Shown here: positions 16,028 through 23,691 of the stretch, one piece after another | How positions within the stretch are numbered: position 1 is the stretch's first letter | How the letters are laid out: each line of letters opens with the position of its first letter | Source of the DNA: CAZLBC01 sp964557575 | Lineage (GTDB): Bacteria > Planctomycetota > Phycisphaerae > SM23-33 | Assembly (NCBI GenBank): GCA_964557575.1 | Contig: CAZLBC010000009.1 | Coordinates: 1-64,000, forward strand | Direction: 5' to 3' | Length of the DNA stretch: 64,000 nucleotides | Position numbers and translations under genes: made by a program | Notes under the pieces: generated by a model | What the model was told of the DNA's origin: nothing | What the model saw: only the letters and a program-made list of their open reading frames with translations | Database searches by the model: none

Positions 16028-18451
16028 ATGATATACAAGCAGGTGAAAACAACAATCGGAAATGTTTGCAGGGCGGTCATAATTGCCGGCATGGTGTGCT
16101 GCGCGAACAACGGTGTTTTCGCAGAAGGCGGGAATTTTGCCCGCGTGCAGTTCGAAACGCTCAGAGAGCAGTTGAGCGGACCGAACAGGTCGCCCCGGAC
16201 GCGACTTGATGCCGCCCGGCATCTCCTGAGAAGTAATAACGAGAAGGCGTTTCAGTTCTTGCGCGACGCGCTCGAGGATCTGACAAGCCCGGCCGCGCAG
16301 GTGGCGGTCGCGCGGGCGGTTGTTCGCGAGGGTGTGGAGAGCAGCACGTTCATCGATCCTCTGGTCGAGATGGTGAGCGGTGCAAATTCCACGGTGCGAT
16401 TGCCGGCGGCCGAGGCCCTCGTCATATTCGACGATGATCGGGCTGCGGAACGGCTGATTGCCGTTGCCGCGGATAGAAAAGCAGCCAGGGGATGCCGTCT
16501 GGCTGCCATGGAGGCGATGGGAGAAGGGGTGGATCGGCGCTTTATCGGCGCGCTTATTGGTTTCCTGAAAGATCCCGATACCGTTATTCGCAGTGCTGCG
16601 GCCGCATCATTGCAGCAGTTGACGCACCGTGATGATTTCGGCACGAACTGGAAGAAATGGAATGGGTGGTGGAGCGCGCACAAGGATGCTCCCCAAGGCG
16701 AGTGGCTTGCCAGTGCCACGCGATTGCTGACCCGTAAAAATATATTCCTCGAAGAAGAGAACAAGCGTCTTCGTCAACGGCTGGTCGGGGCGACCAGGGA
16801 GATTTACAACGCCTCTCCAAAGCAGCAGCGGCCGAAGATTATTGGCGAGATGCTATCCGATTCACTCGCGGATATTCGCCTGCTGGGTATTACGCTCGCC
16901 GATACTGTCATTCTGGAAGATCCGAATGCCTTGCCGAAACTGCGGCTATCCATCAGGGGCATGCTCGATGATGACGATCCCCGCGTGAGAAAGTCGGCGG
17001 CCCTGCTGTACGCATCGTGCGGCGGCGAGGAAACGCCGGGCTTGCTGACACAACGTTTGAAAAAGGAATCCAATCCCGGCGTTCGGGACGGGCTTTTCGA
17101 GGCGCTCGGCAGGCTGAAGTCGCCGTCCACGATTCCCGTGATTCTCGAAGGCATCAGGAAAGGCGATGACAGCGAGGCGACCGCTGCCGCCAGCGCGCTG
17201 ATACATATCCTCTCGAACGGCGATTCCCTTTCAGAACAGATGCGGCGCAATGCGATCACGTCATTGAAGCAGAGATTTGCCGCCGTGAACACCGAGGGGA
17301 ATGCGCCGTTGCGGGAATCGCTTTTCCTGGCCATGGGGGCCGTCAAAGATGATTCTTTCAAAGATATTATGCGAGAGGGCCTGGAAGACAATTCCGCGGC
17401 GATTCGACGTGCCTGTGTTACCGGGCTGACCGGTATGGATGCGGTAGATGCTGCGCCCGCGATTGCCGGATTGATCAATGACGAGGACCGCGGTGTGCGG
17501 CAGGCGGCGATTTCCGCGCTGATGGACCTCGATGGCAGGACATTTCTGAAATCAATCCTGAAAAGGGCCGATTCCGCGGTTGAGCCCGACCAGGCGGTCA
17601 GAGAGCAGGCGTGCGAGGCAATACTCGCCATTGGAAAACAGCTTGAGACGGAGGCCTTTCCCCCGATTCTTGAGATGCTGGGAAAACAGGAAGGCGTTTC
17701 CTCGTTGACGATAGGCATCCTTCAGCAATACATCGATGCATTGCGCAGGTCCGATTCTTCAAAACTGCCGGACGCCCTGCACCGGCTCGGCAAGGCTCTT
17801 CTCGATGCGAAGCGGCCCGTGGAGGCGGAGAGACCGCTGAAAGAAGCGTTTGAGCTTGCGAAGCGTTCAGATGCGAGTGTTCCGTCACCGGTCGATATAT
17901 GGAACAGCTACATAGATGCATCTTTGAAGGCGGGCGATCCGAATCTCGGCGATATCGTGGCGGATGTCGAAGAGGACAGCCTGGTTGCCATTGCGGTCGG
18001 GCGGTTGAAAGGATATGTCGGCGATATTAAGAAGCTGGAGAACCCCGAAATTATTCCTATGCTTGAATCTGTCCTGCAGAAGGTCGCGGAGCGGATTTCC
18101 AACGAAGATAGAGAGTATCTGGCCGGCCGTCTGCAGTATCTGATAAAACTCAGGATTGCAGCCGACAGGCAGCAGGTGCAAAAACTGTTATCGCGGCTGA
18201 CCCCTCCTGAAGCCGCGGATGACGACAAAAGCGCCGATCAGATTGTCGGGATGGGCAAGCGAGCCTTGCGGCCGCTCCTCGAAGAACTGCGGGCAACCGT
18301 CCTCGGCGAGAAGAGCAGGCCCGACAGGGAAAAGATGATTGTTAAACTCCTCAGGCAAATCATGTCCGATTTGGGTGAGTATCCTTTTGGGGGGAGCGTC
18401 GATGAGAAGATCAAAACGATTGATGCATGGCTTGCCGGATTGTCCGGTTAA
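16028..18451 (+). CDS. Exported HEAT-repeat protein
   Basis: 807 residues from the ATG at 16028. Starting here gives a signal peptide (basic N-terminus, then AVIIAGMVCCANNGVFA, cleavage near residue 35); a longer frame from 15962 has no such logic. Most of the protein is HEAT/armadillo-type helical repeats of about 30-40 residues, visible in segments such as DPRVRKSAALLYASCGG, NPGVRDGLFEALGRL and DRGVRQAAISALMDLDG. HEAT solenoids bind proteins; no catalytic motif is visible. The C-terminal third is alpha-helical without obvious repeats. Predicted periplasmic or outer-surface scaffold. It is followed by the ROK kinase gene after 29 bases. Exact partners unknown. Confidence 0.8.
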   Translation: MIYKQVKTTIGNVCRAVIIAGMVCCANNGVFAEGGNFARVQFETLREQLSGPNRSPRTRLDAARHLLRSNNEKAFQFLRDALEDLTSPAAQVAVARAVVREGVESSTFIDPLVEMVSGANSTVRLPAAEALVIFDDDRAAERLIAVAADRKAARGCRLAAMEAMGEGVDRRFIGALIGFLKDPDTVIRSAAAASLQQLTHRDDFGTNWKKWNGWWSAHKDAPQGEWLASATRLLTRKNIFLEEENKRLRQRLVGATREIYNASPKQQRPKIIGEMLSDSLADIRLLGITLADTVILEDPNALPKLRLSIRGMLDDDDPRVRKSAALLYASCGGEETPGLLTQRLKKESNPGVRDGLFEALGRLKSPSTIPVILEGIRKGDDSEATAAASALIHILSNGDSLSEQMRRNAITSLKQRFAAVNTEGNAPLRESLFLAMGAVKDDSFKDIMREGLEDNSAAIRRACVTGLTGMDAVDAAPAIAGLINDEDRGVRQAAISALMDLDGRTFLKSILKRADSAVEPDQAVREQACEAILAIGKQLETEAFPPILEMLGKQEGVSSLTIGILQQYIDALRRSDSSKLPDALHRLGKALLDAKRPVEAERPLKEAFELAKRSDASVPSPVDIWNSYIDASLKAGDPNLGDIVADVEEDSLVAIAVGRLKGYVGDIKKLENPEIIPMLESVLQKVAERISNEDREYLAGRLQYLIKLRIAADRQQVQKLLSRLTPPEAADDDKSADQIVGMGKRALRPLLEELRATVLGEKSRPDREKMIVKLLRQIMSDLGEYPFGGSVDEKIKTIDAWLAGLSG

Positions 18452-18480
18452 GTGCGATCTGTATTGAGGACGATTGTGTT

Positions 18481-19449
18481 ATGAGAGAATTTATTGGAAT
18501 CGATCTCGGGGGGACGAATATCAAGTTCATCACGATGAACGGAAAAATGGAGACGGGCGAACTCCTTTCTCTTCCGACGCCGATCGCGGAGGGACGGGAT
18601 GCCGTGACCGCAACTATGGTTGCGGGGTGCCGAAACGTGGCCGAGAGCGAGGGGATCGACTGGCGGCAGGTCGGCGGCGTCGGTGTGGGATCGCCGGGCC
18701 CTCTGGACCGGGAGCGGGGCATCCTGCTCAGTCTCCCCAACCTGCCGGGAATGGATAACCTGCCGCTGCAGGATATCCTGGAACATCAGCTCGACGTGCC
18801 GGTGAGAATCGAAAATGACGCCAATGCCGCAGCCTATGGGGAATTTATCAAGGGCGCCGGCCAATCCGTGGACAACATGGTGATGCTGACCCTGGGTACC
18901 GGTCTCGGCAGCGGAATAATTATCGATGGGAAAATCCTCCACGGGGCTCATAGCGAGGGGGGAGAGCTTGGCCACATGCTGGTGGCCGTGGAGGGACGGC
19001 AATGTCCCTGCGGGCAGTCGGGATGTATTGAGCAGTACGTGTCGGCCGCGAATATTCCACGATACGCCGAAATGGAGATACGGAAGACGGGAGAAGGACG
19101 GCTGGCCGCGGTGCTGAAAGAGAAGGGATTGCTGGCTTGCAAAGACGTCACCGAAGCGTGGAGAAAAGGGGATCAGACGGGGAAGCGTATCTGGGAAGAG
19201 GCGATGAAATACTTGGCGATGGGATGTGTCAACGTCTGCAGGATATTCGACCCCGACCGGATTGTTCTGGCGGGCGGCATGACCAACGCGGGCGACAGCT
19301 TGCTCGAACCGCTCAAAAGGCACTGGGCGGCTATGAACTGGACGATGCTGGAGAATAAAACCGACATCGCTATTGCCACGCTCGGGAATGAGGCGGGTGC
19401 GATCGGCGCCGCGGGAGTGGTGATGGGCGAAGTGGCGGATGTTACGTGA
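18481..19449 (+). CDS. ROK-family sugar kinase, probable glucokinase
   Basis: 322 residues from the ATG at 18481, which places the ROK phosphate-binding motif GIDLGGTNIKF at residues 5-15 as usual; an upstream TTG at 18427 lies inside the previous gene. The zinc motif CPCGQSGCIEQY and the sugar-site motif VRIENDANAAAYGEF are intact. The catalytic Asp is in ENDANAA, and HSEGGELGHMLV carries the ROK-specific Glu and His that contact the sugar. This is most consistent with glucokinase, making glucose 6-phosphate from glucose, though ROK kinases for other hexoses look alike. GAGGA lies about 12 bases upstream, within the short gap after the HEAT gene. Confidence 0.88.
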   Translation: MREFIGIDLGGTNIKFITMNGKMETGELLSLPTPIAEGRDAVTATMVAGCRNVAESEGIDWRQVGGVGVGSPGPLDRERGILLSLPNLPGMDNLPLQDILEHQLDVPVRIENDANAAAYGEFIKGAGQSVDNMVMLTLGTGLGSGIIIDGKILHGAHSEGGELGHMLVAVEGRQCPCGQSGCIEQYVSAANIPRYAEMEIRKTGEGRLAAVLKEKGLLACKDVTEAWRKGDQTGKRIWEEAMKYLAMGCVNVCRIFDPDRIVLAGGMTNAGDSLLEPLKRHWAAMNWTMLENKTDIAIATLGNEAGAIGAAGVVMGEVADVT

Positions 19450-19516
19450 TTGGTTGACGTGGTGTTGATCGCACTGTTCATTAACACTGCGTACTGATCG
19501 CCTTGACGGATATGCA

Positions 19517-21022
19517 ATGACAGATTACTCGCCGAGTCTGGACGTGTTTCATTCCCTGTGTGAAAAGGGAAACATGATACCCGTCTACCGTGAACTGCTT
19601 GCCGACGCACTGACACCGGTCGGCGCCTACCGCCGGCTCTCGCAGAACTCCGGGGCCTGTGCGAATTACTCGTTTTTGCTCGAAAGTGTCGTGGGTGGTG
19701 AAAATATTGCCCGGTATTCATTCGTTTCCGCCGATCCGGAGGCGACGTTCAAGGTATCAGGCGATACGGTCGAAAAAAAATACGCCGACGGCGGGATGGA
19801 AACGGTCAACAGCCGTGATCCCCTCGTCGAGTTGCAGCGATTTTTGACCTGCTACCGGGCCGTCCATGTGGCTTCCCTTCCCCGCTTTACCGGCGGCGTA
19901 GTCGGTTATGCGGGGTATGACATGGTTCGGTATTACGAAAAGCTGGGGGACGGGCCGCCGGACGACAGGGGGCTGCCGGTTATGAACTTCGGCTTATACC
20001 GGACCATGGTCATATTCGATCATGTCTTCAAGACGATAAAGGTCGTTGCCAACGCCTTTGTCGAAGACGATCCGGATGGTGCGTACCACGACGCGATCGA
20101 ACGTATCGAGGCGGTTGTTTCAATCCTTCGCACAGCGACGGATATCGAGGTGCTCGGTTTTTCGTTGTCAACGCCCCCGGGCAGGGATTTCGAGAGCAAT
20201 TTCACCGAGTCCGAGTACATGGATATGGTTGATGCCTGCAAGGAATATATCAGGGCGGGGGATATTTTCCAGGTGGTCCCGTCGCAGCGGCTCTCGGCTG
20301 AGACGCGTGCCGCGCCGTTTGATTGTTACCGCGCTTTGCGCGTCGTCAACCCATCGCCTTTCATGTTTATTGTGAAAACGCCCGATCTCTCCCTGGTTGG
20401 TTCCAGCCCTGAAATACTCTGCAGGGTCGAAAACGGCGTCGTCACCAACAGGCCCCTGGCCGGAACGAGACCCCGCGGGGAAACCGAGCAACAGGACCTG
20501 GAACTCGAAAGAGAACTGTTGGCCGACGCCAAGGAACGCGCCGAGCATATCATGCTCGTGGACCTCGCGCGAAACGACGTGGGCAGGGTAGCGGAGCCGA
20601 AGACGATAACGTTATCCGACATTATGACCGTCGAAAGATACAGCCACGTGATGCACATTGTTTCGGATGTCAAGGGGACATTGAAAGACGGCACGACGGC
20701 CTTTGATGCGCTCCAGGCGTCCCTTCCCGTGGGAACCGTCAGCGGGGCGCCCAAGATACGGGCGATGGAGATCATTGATGAATTCGAGCCGACCCGGCGC
20801 GGCCCCTACGCCGGCGGGGTCGGCTACGTGGATTTCAGCGGCAATATGGATACCTGCATCGCGATCCGGACCATGGTCTTTGCCGCGGGGAGGGTCTACG
20901 TTCAGGCCGGGGGCGGGATTGTCGCCGATTCCGATCCGGCGACCGAGTACCAGGAAACCCTCAACAAGGCCCGGGCCCTTCTCCGGTCCATTACCGTCGC
21001 TGAACAGTGCATCGGGTCCTAG
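19517..21022 (+). CDS. trpE: Anthranilate synthase component I
   Basis: TrpE makes anthranilate from chorismate and ammonia, the first committed step to tryptophan. 501 residues, family length. The tryptophan feedback motif LLES followed ten residues later by Ser (residues 54-68) is intact, so allosteric inhibition is expected. Chorismate-binding domain motifs are PSPFMFIV, GSSPEILCRV, RPLAGTRPRG, LVDLARNDVGRV, LPVGTVSGAPKIRAMEII and AGGGIVADSDPATEY. No trpG, trpD or other trp gene is adjacent, so the glutamine amidotransferase partner is encoded elsewhere. The 67 bases upstream contain no obvious leader peptide or tryptophan attenuator. It converges on the parA gene. Confidence 0.96.
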   Translation: MTDYSPSLDVFHSLCEKGNMIPVYRELLADALTPVGAYRRLSQNSGACANYSFLLESVVGGENIARYSFVSADPEATFKVSGDTVEKKYADGGMETVNSRDPLVELQRFLTCYRAVHVASLPRFTGGVVGYAGYDMVRYYEKLGDGPPDDRGLPVMNFGLYRTMVIFDHVFKTIKVVANAFVEDDPDGAYHDAIERIEAVVSILRTATDIEVLGFSLSTPPGRDFESNFTESEYMDMVDACKEYIRAGDIFQVVPSQRLSAETRAAPFDCYRALRVVNPSPFMFIVKTPDLSLVGSSPEILCRVENGVVTNRPLAGTRPRGETEQQDLELERELLADAKERAEHIMLVDLARNDVGRVAEPKTITLSDIMTVERYSHVMHIVSDVKGTLKDGTTAFDALQASLPVGTVSGAPKIRAMEIIDEFEPTRRGPYAGGVGYVDFSGNMDTCIAIRTMVFAAGRVYVQAGGGIVADSDPATEYQETLNKARALLRSITVAEQCIGS

Positions 21023-21042
21023 CCCCGGTGCCGGTACCCGGC

Positions 21043-22014
21043 TCAATCTTCCTTAGGCCGCTGCGACGTGTCACTGATATCCGTTTCGACAGCCGTGTCT
21101 TCCAAGGGGGGTTCCGGTTCCACGAGGGCCGAGCCGGTTTCCGGAGTTTCGATGGCGGCGGCGGGGGTAGAGTCATTTCGGTGTGCGGAATATTCCCGGC
21201 TCTCACCGCCCTGTTGTTCCGGTGGAAAAACGCTTAAAAATTCATCCTTGAGTGCTCGGTAGTCGATCGCGCCGTGACAGCGGGGATCGTAATCAAAGAT
21301 GGTCTGGCCGTGGGAGGGGCACTCCGCCAGACGGATGTTTCTCCTGACAGTCGTTTCGAACAACCTCGCACCGGCCCACGGCATATCGGTATTTCGCGCG
21401 GCGTTGATGAAGTTCCTGATTTCGCTGGTGATGTCCCCTGAGAGCCGGGTAATGGTCTCGTACATGCAGAAGAGTATGCCGGCGACCTTCAGATCCGGGT
21501 TGAGGTGTCCCTTTATGCCGACGATGGTGTCCAGGAGGGAAGCCAGCCCGTGCATTGCCAGAAAATGCGGCTGCAGGGGAATGATGATATTGTCTGCCGC
21601 GACAAGGGAATTGATGGTCAAGGTGCCGAGGGAGGGGGGGCAGTCGATCAAAACGTACTCGTGCGGCAGGTCGCTGGCGGCCTGCAGCGCGTTGCGAAGG
21701 CGGTATTCCCAGCCGGATTCAGAGCTTATTTCGCTCGGTGCTGCGGCAAGGTCGGGGGAAGCCGGCAATACGCACAGCGTACGCGCTATCCGTTCTGCCG
21801 CCATCGAGAGTGTTGCCTGCCCAATGAGCACTTCGTAGATCGAGGGCGCGGCGTTGTTCGGATCGATATCGAAATGCAGCGTCAGGTGACCCTGGGGATC
21901 CATATCCACCAGGCAGGTGTCCAGCCCCGCGGCCGCAAGGGCGGCGCCGAGGTTGGCTGCCGTTGTTGTTTTGCCCACGCCGCCTTTCTGGTTTGTTATG
22001 GCTATCGTGTTCAT
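21043..22014 (-). CDS. ParA-family ATPase (Soj-like), no ParB nearby
   Basis: 323-residue MinD/ParA superfamily ATPase. The deviant Walker A KGGVGKTT is at 10-17, the switch motif LVDMDPQGHLT follows near 35-45, and Walker B is YVLIDCPPSLG. DNA-binding ParA residues are expected in the C-terminal half. The core ends around residue 265 (FLSVFPPEQQ); the remaining 55 or so residues are a low-complexity acidic, Thr/Glu/Pro-rich tail. No parB gene or parS-like repeat was noticed next to it, so it may position some other cargo (such as protein complexes) instead of the chromosome. It may equally be the chromosomal Soj with its partner elsewhere. Confidence 0.88.
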   Translation of the reverse strand: MNTIAITNQKGGVGKTTTAANLGAALAAAGLDTCLVDMDPQGHLTLHFDIDPNNAAPSIYEVLIGQATLSMAAERIARTLCVLPASPDLAAAPSEISSESGWEYRLRNALQAASDLPHEYVLIDCPPSLGTLTINSLVAADNIIIPLQPHFLAMHGLASLLDTIVGIKGHLNPDLKVAGILFCMYETITRLSGDITSEIRNFINAARNTDMPWAGARLFETTVRRNIRLAECPSHGQTIFDYDPRCHGAIDYRALKDEFLSVFPPEQQGGESREYSAHRNDSTPAAAIETPETGSALVEPEPPLEDTAVETDISDTSQRPKED

Positions 22015-22123
22015 CGGACCGCATTATAGATTATCGCCGTGGGGAAACAAGACCGCCGAAAGGTAACGATAATCGTTTCAGGGTATCGACAGGTACGGGG
22101 CGGGAATTGTTTGCAAAATCGTA

Positions 22124-22151
22124 TTGCGTGTTTTTCGCTATGTATTATGCT
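22124..22151 (+). promoter_or_regulatory. Candidate promoter of the secreted hydrolase gene
   Basis: TTGCGT (22124-22129), 16-base spacer, TATGCT (22146-22151); start near 22158, giving a leader of about 70 bases before the GTG at 22227. Confidence 0.4.
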
Positions 22152-22226
22152 AATCGACTGTTGAAATGATATTCACACACAAACGGTGGATGGAACGATA
22201 ATTATCCATCGTGATCGGAGAGTGGC

Positions 22227-23150
22227 GTGAAACGCCTGCGATGTTACCTGCCCCTGTTCGCTGTAGTGTTTCTCTGCGGCTGTCCGCTACCGCCGGATAC
22301 CGCACCGACCCGCGCCGGCAAGTGGTACATGCGGGAGCCGGTGACCGGTTCGGGGTACTGGATGTATCTGCCGAAGGATTACAGCCACGAGAAACCCATG
22401 AAGGTCATCATCAGCTGCCATGGAACGCCGCCCTTCGACGTGGCCAAGCACCATATCGATACGTGGGGCATGTACGGCGACAAGTACGGCTGCATCGTTA
22501 TCTGTCCCGAACTGGTGGGTACGGACGGGATATTCGGGGCCGGCGCCATCTACGACATGAAGGAAAACGAGGAGCGTATACTGAGCATTTTGAGTTCGCT
22601 CAGTTACCAGTACAACCTCGATCGCGCGAACATCATGATAACCGGCTTTTCGGGAGGCGGGTTCCCCGTCTACTGGGTGGGTTTGCGGCATCCCGATATC
22701 TTCAGCGCCGTGATTGCCCAGAACTGCAATTTCAACCAGGGAAACACCGACGGCTGGTTTCCCCGCGCGGCCACGAAAATCGCGGTGATGATCTATTACG
22801 GTCAGAACGATCCGCTGCCGATCAAGGTTCAGTCCAAAAACGGTATAGACTATCTCAGGTCCAAGGGATTCACCGTCAAGACACGGGTGATACGCCACGA
22901 GAGAACGGGCCACGACCGGCACCCGGAGATAGCCATGGAATTCTTCAAGCAGAATTGGCGCACACCCGACGGTACGAACCGGCAGGGACCGGCGGTACGA
23001 ATCGCGACGAACGACAATACCGATTTTCCGGAGCCCGATGGGAATGCGGGGAATGGCAGCGAGCCAACGGTATTGACCGACGGCGGGGGATCGGGAACCG
23101 ATCACTCGATGCCCTACGTGGGAAAAGGGCCGCCGCCACCGCTGCCGTAA
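22227..23150 (+). CDS. Lipoprotein alpha/beta-hydrolase (esterase/depolymerase-like)
   Basis: 307-residue predicted lipoprotein: basic start, hydrophobic core and the lipobox FLCGC, lipidated Cys at about 19. The body is an alpha/beta-hydrolase: oxyanion strand VIISCHGTPPF, nucleophile elbow GFSGGG (Ser in ITGFSGGGFPVYW), an acid candidate in YYGQNDPLP, and His in GHDRHPE. This matches secreted feruloyl-esterase or PHB-depolymerase-like enzymes in outline, but substrate is unknown. The C-terminal 60 residues are a Gly/Pro/Asn-rich linker-like tail. The start is GTG at 22227, with GGAG 6 bases upstream. It is divergent from parA and converges on the V-ATPase operon. Confidence 0.8.
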   Translation: MKRLRCYLPLFAVVFLCGCPLPPDTAPTRAGKWYMREPVTGSGYWMYLPKDYSHEKPMKVIISCHGTPPFDVAKHHIDTWGMYGDKYGCIVICPELVGTDGIFGAGAIYDMKENEERILSILSSLSYQYNLDRANIMITGFSGGGFPVYWVGLRHPDIFSAVIAQNCNFNQGNTDGWFPRAATKIAVMIYYGQNDPLPIKVQSKNGIDYLRSKGFTVKTRVIRHERTGHDRHPEIAMEFFKQNWRTPDGTNRQGPAVRIATNDNTDFPEPDGNAGNGSEPTVLTDGGGSGTDHSMPYVGKGPPPPLP

Positions 23151-23183
23151 CCCGCCTTTCTCCCTGACGCGACCCCGGAACAA

Positions 23184-23215
23184 ACCGGAGAGCGACGCTG
23201 CGGCCGCTCTCCGGT
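23184..23215. terminator. Strong hairpin between convergent genes, possible bidirectional terminator
   Basis: A perfect 11-base-pair stem (23184-23194 with 23205-23215) closes a 10-base loop. It sits in the 88-base space between the lipoprotein hydrolase gene and the end of the V-ATPase operon. No U-run follows on either strand, so it is not a canonical intrinsic terminator; transcript end protection is an alternative role. Confidence 0.5.
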
Positions 23216-23238
23216 CGTGTCCGGGTACTGATCCCCGT

Positions 23239-23691
23239 TTAGGGCATCATCATGAACATGAATACGAACGAGAACAGCCCCACGGTCTCCGCGATACCCA
23301 TCGCGATGAGCGTGTTCGTGAAGGGTTTGCCCTCTGTTTCGCACATAGCGCGAATGCCCGATGCGCCGATGACGCCCTGCATCCAGGCGCTGAATAATTC
23401 TCCAAGGCCGCACGCGAGGCCGATACTGAAAAACGCGCCTGGGTGTTGAGCTGCGAGATCCCCGTACACAGGGTTTTTGAGTATGACCAGCATCATCACG
23501 AAGGCGTAGATCGTTTGAGACAGGGGCATGCCCGTCAGCGCGAGGTAGATAAAATTCATCCCCCTTCCTTCCTTGGCCTCCTTGGCCCACGCACCGGCGG
23601 CCGCGCGTCCGGCAGCGCCGACGCCGAGGGAACTGCCGATAGCACCGAGTCCAAGTGGAAGAGCGAATCCGAGTTGACCGAGCCATTCCAT
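23239..23691 (-). CDS. ntpK: V-type ATPase subunit K (membrane rotor proteolipid)
   Basis: 150-residue double-hairpin rotor subunit with four transmembrane helices; several copies form the rotating ring. The ion-carrying Glu135 is in helix 4 (GIAETVGLF). Helix 2 carries Ser58-Gln59 with Tyr62 (PLSQTIY) where the first hairpin's carboxylate would be. Gln105 is in helix 3 (AWMQGV). In Enterococcus hirae NtpK the sodium site uses Leu61, Thr64, Gln65, Gln110 and Glu139 with Tyr68, so the pattern here (Ser, Gln, Gln, Glu, Tyr at corresponding spacing) suggests sodium specificity. Last gene of the operon; its ATG directly follows the subunit I stop codon, with GGAG upstream inside the subunit I gene. 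Confidence 0.93.
   Translation of the reverse strand: MEWLGQLGFALPLGLGAIGSSLGVGAAGRAAAGAWAKEAKEGRGMNFIYLALTGMPLSQTIYAFVMMLVILKNPVYGDLAAQHPGAFFSIGLACGLGELFSAWMQGVIGASGIRAMCETEGKPFTNTLIAMGIAETVGLFSFVFMFMMMP

Noticed and set aside
19450..19516. Possible tryptophan attenuator upstream of trpE
   Set aside because: No leader peptide with tandem Trp codons and no terminator/antiterminator stems were found in the 67-base gap.
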